Position numbers and translations under genes: made by a program. A model generated the notes under the pieces. That model was not told where the DNA came from, searched no databases, and saw nothing but the letters and a program-made list of their open reading frames with translations. A stretch of DNA of 13,801 nt from Oscillospiraceae bacterium (GTDB lineage: Bacteria; Bacillota; Clostridia; Oscillospirales; UBA929), in contig JAISVY010000041.1 of NCBI GenBank assembly GCA_031271325.1, positions 1 to 13,801 on the forward strand. The letters run 5' to 3'. Below, one piece after another: positions 10,420-13,801 of this stretch; position 1 is the first letter of the stretch, and each line of letters begins with the position of its first letter.

Positions 10420-11390
10420 CGCTCCCTCCGGCGGGCGGCGCGCGCCTCATAGTCCTCATACGCCTTGACGATCCGCTGCACCAGCACATGGCGCACCACG
10501 TCCCGCGCGGTCAGCTCGCAGACGGCGATGTCTTCCACGCCCCGCAGGACGCGCACCGCCTCCTTCAAACCGCTCACCTTGTCGCGCGGCAGGTCGATCT
10601 GCGTCACGTCGCCGGTGATGACCACCTTGGAACCGAACCCCATGCGGGTCAGGAACATCTTCATCTGCTCCCGCGTGGTATTCTGCGCCTCGTCCAGAAT
10701 GATGAACGAATCGTCCAGCGTGCGCCCGCGCATATAAGCCAGCGGCGCAACTTCGATCAATCCGCGTTCAACGAACTTATGGTATGTCTCCGAGCCGAGC
10801 ATGTCAAACAACGCGTCATACAGAGGCCGCAGGTAGGGATCGACCTTGTTCTGCAAATCGCCGGGCAGGAAGCCGAGCTTCTCGCCGGCCTCCACGGCGG
10901 GGCGGGTCAGGATGATCCGGCTCACCTCTTTCTGCCGGAAGGCGGTCACGGCCTTCGCGACGGCGAGGTAGGTCTTCCCGGTTCCCGCAGGTCCCACGCC
11001 GACGGTGATCGTGTTGTGCGCGATGGCGTCGAGGTATTTCTTCTGCCCCAGCGTCTTTGCCTTGACCGGCTTACCCTTGGCGGTAACGCAGACGGCGTCT
11101 TTCCCCAGTTCCTGGAGCTTGTCCTCCGCGCCGTCCTCCACCAGCCCCAAAATATAGCGGACATTCTGTTCGGATACCATTTCGCCCCGCGCCAGCACCG
11201 AAAGCAGCCCCTCCACCACCTTCACGCCGCGGTAGACATTCTCCGCGTCGCCCATGATCTTCAGTTCGGTATCGCGGTTCAGCACCTTCACGCCGACCGT
11301 CTGCTCGATCAGCTTGATGTTCTGGTCAAACGAGCCGAACAGCGCGATCACCTGCTCCAACCGCTCCACATTGATGGTTTGTTCTGTCAT
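10416..11390 (-). CDS. phoH: PhoH-family ATPase
   Basis: 324 residues from ATG 11390 with AAAGGAAG upstream; an in-frame TTG at 11411 is part of that site. The N-terminal domain (1-100) is the KH-like region of PhoH/YbeZ proteins. The ATPase domain has Walker A GPAGTGKT (133-140), TRPAVEAGEKLGFLPGD, Walker B FIILDEAQN and the ITGDVTQIDLP motif. PhoH ATPases are cytoplasmic and work with YbeY in RNA metabolism, which fits the direct 4-base overlap with ybeY. In Bacillus a pgpH (yqfF) gene sits between them; here it is absent. Confidence 0.95.
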   Translation of the reverse strand: MTEQTINVERLEQVIALFGSFDQNIKLIEQTVGVKVLNRDTELKIMGDAENVYRGVKVVEGLLSVLARGEMVSEQNVRYILGLVEDGAEDKLQELGKDAVCVTAKGKPVKAKTLGQKKYLDAIAHNTITVGVGPAGTGKTYLAVAKAVTAFRQKEVSRIILTRPAVEAGEKLGFLPGDLQNKVDPYLRPLYDALFDMLGSETYHKFVERGLIEVAPLAYMRGRTLDDSFIILDEAQNTTREQMKMFLTRMGFGSKVVITGDVTQIDLPRDKVSGLKEAVRVLRGVEDIAVCELTARDVVRHVLVQRIVKAYEDYEARAARRRER

Positions 11391-11426
11391 TTGTAATGTC
11401 TTCCTTTCCAAGGAAATACCCTGCGG

Positions 11427-12626
11427 TTACCGAGCCAAACTCTCCGTCAGCTCCACCTTTTGCGCCACGCCGATCTGCTCCAGGCATTCGGCGGTCAGCA
11501 CCGCCGAAATCAACCCCGGTTCGGTGTGGAAGGTGACGGTTTCCCCTAAGATTTCCCCCCCGGCCGCAAGCTCCTTCCGCAGCTTTTCCCCCAGTTCCCG
11601 CCGCAGAAAGCTCTCCCCGACCGCTTCGTCGATCTGGTAAGAAACCGGCTCGTATTCGGTAAACGTCTCGGTGACCAGCGAAACGGGGAAAGCGAAGCCC
11701 GTTCCGACCCGCAAGGCGGATATCTTGCTTATTTTATCACACATCGCATACGGTTGACCAGCATTTCCGTATAAATTTATCCGCCGCCCCGCGAAAATCA
11801 GGGCATAGCGTGTTTTTGAGCGCCCCGTATACCGCTTACCGACCGCGCCTGTGGGCGTGACCGCTTGCAGCTCCGTCCATGTGCGGGCAGTTACGTCGGC
11901 GCGCGCGTTGACCAGCCGTACGCCGACCTGCGCCGAATCAATCACGCCGCTGACCAGCAGCTGCCCCTTTTGCACGGTGTCGCCGGGGAAAACCTGTGCC
12001 GCGCCCGACAGCGCGTCGATGCGCGTGATCAGCCCGGCTTTGGACGCGACCACATTGACCGGGGTATGCCGGGAGATGATCTCCGGTTTTTCCACCCGTT
12101 CCCGCACCACAACCGAAGCGCGGCTGCCGGAGACGTTGACGGTGATCCACGAGAGCGCGTTCAGCCGGAGCAGCACCCGGTTGCGGATACTCACGATGTC
12201 CACCGAGGAAGCCGGCGTGCCGGTATGTACGCCAACCTCACGCAGCGCCTCCAGAATCGCTTCGTCCGGGACGGTTTGGTTGCCCTCCACGGTAAACTCC
12301 CAAATATAGCGGTTGGATACGATCAGCGCGGCGACGCAGACGATCAGCCCCGCGATCAACGCGTATCGCCTGCGGAAACGCGCGAAGAAGAACGATGCGC
12401 CGCGCTGCTTGACCGGCGTCAGCGAGCCGCCCAGCTTCTCCGCGTATTCTTTTGCCTGCGCGAGACACCGTGCAGGGATTGTCGCTTCCAACCGCACGAG
12501 ATCAATGCGTTCCGCGCCCCAAAAAGCGACATGGTGGACGGCGCACAGGTTGATGAAACGTTCCGGGTACGGGCACTCCACAGTGACCCTCACAAATCCG
12601 CGCAACAGGTTGACCGTTTTTTGCAT
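11427..12626 (-). CDS. yqfD: Sporulation protein YqfD
   Basis: 399 residues from ATG 12626, 8 bases after AAGGG; ATG 12632 is too close to that site, and a longer open frame to 12761 lies in the dispersed repeat. The sequence has a cytoplasmic N-terminal domain (1-85), one membrane span (about 88-105, YALIAGLIVCVAALIV) and a large outer part with FTVEGNQTVPDEAILEAL, resembling a POTRA-like domain. YqfD is a sigma-E-dependent sporulation membrane protein in Bacillus and is conserved in spore formers. It follows yqfC as usual, but with a 163-bp gap holding the repeat. Confidence 0.92.
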   Translation of the reverse strand: MQKTVNLLRGFVRVTVECPYPERFINLCAVHHVAFWGAERIDLVRLEATIPARCLAQAKEYAEKLGGSLTPVKQRGASFFFARFRRRYALIAGLIVCVAALIVSNRYIWEFTVEGNQTVPDEAILEALREVGVHTGTPASSVDIVSIRNRVLLRLNALSWITVNVSGSRASVVVRERVEKPEIISRHTPVNVVASKAGLITRIDALSGAAQVFPGDTVQKGQLLVSGVIDSAQVGVRLVNARADVTARTWTELQAVTPTGAVGKRYTGRSKTRYALIFAGRRINLYGNAGQPYAMCDKISKISALRVGTGFAFPVSLVTETFTEYEPVSYQIDEAVGESFLRRELGEKLRKELAAGGEILGETVTFHTEPGLISAVLTAECLEQIGVAQKVELTESLAR

Positions 12627-12696
12627 ATTCATATCCCTTCTCTTTTGATGTTTCTTGTCGAAGTGTTGAAAATTGCGTGTTCGCCTGAAAGGCGAA

Positions 12697-12783
12697 CGGC
12701 TTGAGCGCCGCAGTGTAGGGCGCGACGACCCCGGCGCGCCGTGAACATCCCCCGGCGGCAAACACGAGGTTTTTAGAGCTTCC
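12697..12783 (-). repeat. Dispersed intergenic repeat, copy 2
   Basis: Read leftward it starts GGAAGCTCTAAAAACC, continues CGTGTTTGCCG and ends CTCAAGCCG, matching copy 1 (9255-9339) at both ends and in length. A perfect hairpin GTTCGCC-TGAAA-GGCGAAC (12679-12697) adjoins its end. The repeat sits between the co-directional yqfC and yqfD genes, only 7 bases after the yqfC stop, so it is transcribed with them and could affect the mRNA. Confidence 0.6.
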
Positions 12784-12789
12784 TCATCG

Positions 12790-13059
12790 TTAATACATGA
12801 ATTCTATGTTAAAAATCAGACCTTCCAATCGCAGTTCGCTTGCCGTCATGGCGCGGATGTGAAACCCCTCGCCGGTGAGCTTCAGCATGGCCTCGCCGCC
12901 GTTCACATGGATCTCGCGCGTACCGTATTCCAGCAGACCCTTGTGGTTCTCGATGTATATCTCCCGATAACCGTGGATGATGACCTTCGGCACGTTGGCG
13001 GCGACGTCCACCGGAATATCCATCTTCCGCGCCGCCTTCTCCAAGAAACTCTCCTTCAC
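12790..13059 (-). CDS. yqfC: Sporulation protein YqfC
   Basis: 89 residues from GTG 13059, which has GGGAGG 7 bases upstream; the ATG at 13080 lies before this site. A YabP/YqfC-family protein: VPKVIIHGYREIYIENHKGLLEYGTREIHVN, then LTGEGFHIRAMTASELRLEG, a repeated beta-strand pattern typical of the family. Members are made in the mother cell under sigma-E and work in spore formation, YqfC together with YqfD. It is first in the yqfC-dgkA group, after a strong terminator, so it should have its own promoter. Confidence 0.93.
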   Translation of the reverse strand: MKESFLEKAARKMDIPVDVAANVPKVIIHGYREIYIENHKGLLEYGTREIHVNGGEAMLKLTGEGFHIRAMTASELRLEGLIFNIEFMY

Positions 13060-13080
13060 CGCCGCACCTCCCACAACCAT

Positions 13081-13108
13081 TAATTATGCGGAAACACGGG
13101 AGAATAGA
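13081..13108 (-). promoter_or_regulatory. Possible sigma-E-like promoter of yqfC
   Basis: On the minus strand TCTATTC (13108-13102), 13 bases, CATAATTA (13088-13081) loosely resembles a sigma-E promoter, whose -10 is CATAcaaT. Initiation near 13074 would exclude ATG 13080 and agree with the GTG start at 13059. The match is weak and rests partly on known yqfC regulation in Bacillus. Confidence 0.25.
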
Positions 13109-13125
13109 GCAAAATTTATAGACGC

Positions 13126-13174
13126 AAAAAACCGCCCCCGCTTCGGACGCGTCAACGTCCGTTGCGGGGGGCGG
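13126..13174 (-). terminator. Strong leftward rho-independent terminator
   Basis: CCGCCCCCGC (13132-13141) pairs with GCGGGGGGCGG (13164-13174) with one bulge, and an inner stem CGGACG/CGTCCG (13144-13149, 13156-13161) extends it. On the minus strand it is followed by six Ts (13131-13126). It lies 3 bases after the small gene stop at 13178 and separates that unit from yqfC. Confidence 0.9.
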
Positions 13175-13177
13175 CGG

Positions 13178-13297
13178 TTATCTCCCTCTCCGTGCCGGAG
13201 GCGGGGGAGCGTCGTTTTTGGGCGCGCGCGTCTTTCTGTTTGATTCCGTTCCGTGCGGTTCCTTTGGGTCGGGGCGGCGCATTCCTGCTTTAGCCAC
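13178..13297 (-). CDS. Short basic protein (39 aa)
   Basis: A GTG start at 13297 has AGGAGGG 6 bases upstream and the frame ends at 13178, immediately before a terminator, so a real gene is likely despite its length. It reads MAKAGMRRPDPKEPHGTESN and continues with Arg/Lys, then an Ala/Pro-rich end (PPPPARRGR). It is basic and probably disordered, with no membrane segment. I recall similar MAKAGMRRP-type short proteins in Clostridia, without a known function. It is the last gene after the XhlA-like protein, 59 bp away. Confidence 0.65.
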   Translation of the reverse strand: MAKAGMRRPDPKEPHGTESNRKTRAPKNDAPPPPARRGR

Positions 13298-13356
13298 GGG
13301 GAACCCTCCTTTTGCGTAATAGCCGGAGTGTGCCCGTGACGGCGGGAGGATATGCG

Positions 13357-13719
13357 TTACCCCCGCACCGCGTCCAGCGCCAGCGCGACGGCAGCCGTGG
13401 CCAGCGCTCCGGCGACGGCAAGTCCGATCCGTTCCCACAGCACCTTCCATTTGCGCCCCGGTTCCTTCTCCAGCGCCCCGATCCGCTCGCCTTGGCTTTT
13501 CAGCCCAAGCTCCAAGCGATTGACCGTCTGCTCCACCTTCTCCGCGAGGTGCTTGACTTGCAGGGCGAGGGTTTCGACGTTCGTCGTCAGCTTATGGATC
13601 CCCTCGGTGATCCGGTCGTTCTCGTCGATCCGTTTGTGCGCGGACTTCGCGCTTTCCCACAGCGCGGAAATCTCCCCGGTGTGCTCGATAACCTTTTCGG
13701 TCACTTGCTCGGCGGTCAA
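13357..13719 (-). CDS. XhlA/holin-like coiled-coil membrane protein
   Basis: 120 residues from a TTG at 13719 that overlaps the preceding stop (TTGA); GTG 13704 is an alternative. Residues 5-85 form a long coiled coil (NVETLALQVKHLAEKVEQTVNRLE). Residues 94-117 are a C-terminal membrane segment (LWERIGLAVAGALATAAVALAL). This is the layout of XhlA-type haemolysin/holin partners in phage lysis cassettes, membrane-anchored with the coiled coil in the cytoplasm. No endolysin is visible in the window. A non-lytic membrane scaffold is an alternative reading, so the family call is by architecture only. Confidence 0.65.
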   Translation of the reverse strand: MTAEQVTEKVIEHTGEISALWESAKSAHKRIDENDRITEGIHKLTTNVETLALQVKHLAEKVEQTVNRLELGLKSQGERIGALEKEPGRKWKVLWERIGLAVAGALATAAVALALDAVRG

Positions 13720-13801
13720 TTCCCGTCACCGTCTTTCGTATGCGCCTTATCTGCCATCCCCTCCGCCAATATGTAAACGCACAGTGAACCGATGCCGGTG
13801 A
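13716..13801 (-). CDS. C-terminal end of an upstream gene, possibly a holin
   Basis: The frame enters from the right edge and reads TGIGSLCVYILAEGMADK, then a hydrophilic tail HTKDGDGN to a TGA at 13716-13718, which overlaps the TTG start of the next gene. The hydrophobic stretch followed by a charged tail fits the end of a small membrane protein, such as a holin paired with an XhlA-like protein. Only 27 codons are visible, so identification is not possible. Confidence 0.5.
   Translation of the reverse strand, partial: TGIGSLCVYILAEGMADKAHTKDGDGN

Noticed and set aside
10488..11396. 302-codon plus-strand frame opposite phoH
   Set aside because: It is an antisense mirror of the strongly conserved phoH gene in GC-rich DNA and shows no family motif.
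11865..12704. 279-codon plus-strand frame opposite yqfD
   Set aside because: It is a mirror of the yqfD reading frame, His/Arg/Asp-rich as expected of GC-rich antisense frames, with no recognisable domain.
12627..12761. Longer N-terminus of YqfD starting at 12761
   Set aside because: The extension lies in the dispersed repeat and its hairpin. ATG 12626 has a proper ribosome-binding site and a family-like beginning.
13298..13450. Longer frame up to 13450 for the 39-residue protein
   Set aside because: The upper part overlaps the end of the XhlA-like gene and is Arg/Gly/Ala-rich as a shadow. The GTG at 13297 has a strong AGGAGGG site.

Overview
The window looks like part of the chromosome of a GC-rich, spore-forming Clostridia (Oscillospiraceae-like) bacterium. 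The right third carries the conserved leftward group yqfC-yqfD-phoH-ybeY-dgkA, in which yqfC and yqfD are sporulation genes and DgkA is of the Gram-positive integral-membrane type. The left two thirds (about 1-9140) are an integrated mobile element whose right end abuts the 3' end of a tRNA-Ser(GCT) gene.

Mobile element, right to left. A tyrosine integrase (7877-9061, +) follows an XRE-type repressor (7159-7863, +). Across a divergent control region (6988-7158) with strong sigma-A promoters, the leftward replication genes begin. They are an excisionase-like HTH protein, a CHC2 zinc-finger primase fragment, an AAA+/SF3-like helicase, an unknown protein, a VRR-NUC nuclease and a small zinc-ribbon protein. 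All but the last are joined by 4-base or longer overlaps. The 3' end of the helicase gene holds 11 exact copies of the 8-mer TACYGTCA in both orientations within 165 bp, which I read as the element's replication origin. Integrase plus repressor facing xis-like, primase-helicase and origin resembles a phage satellite (PICI-like) or a reduced prophage. No structural, packaging or conjugation gene is visible, but the left end of the element lies outside the window.

Left part of the element. A 336-bp gap (2985-3320) carries two sets of 11-bp tandem repeats and a leader that can hide the ribosome-binding site of a sigma-70-like factor gene (2241-2984). A bidirectional terminator (2161-2200) separates this from a rightward cassette: CopG/Arc-like protein, PIN-domain toxin and a third small protein (1207-2118). 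That cassette shares a divergent promoter region, studded with CATG-N4-CATG boxes, with a leftward group of small unrecognised genes (1-883).

Chromosome right of the tRNA. The tRNA has a perfect consensus promoter (9372-9400). Two diverged copies of an intergenic repeat of about 86 bp sit at 9255-9339 and 12697-12783. The yqfC-dgkA group lacks the pgpH-type gene that in Bacillus lies between phoH and ybeY. Upstream of yqfC, behind a terminator, are a 39-residue gene, an XhlA-like coiled-coil/membrane protein and the tail of another gene, which may be a second phage-derived lysis remnant.
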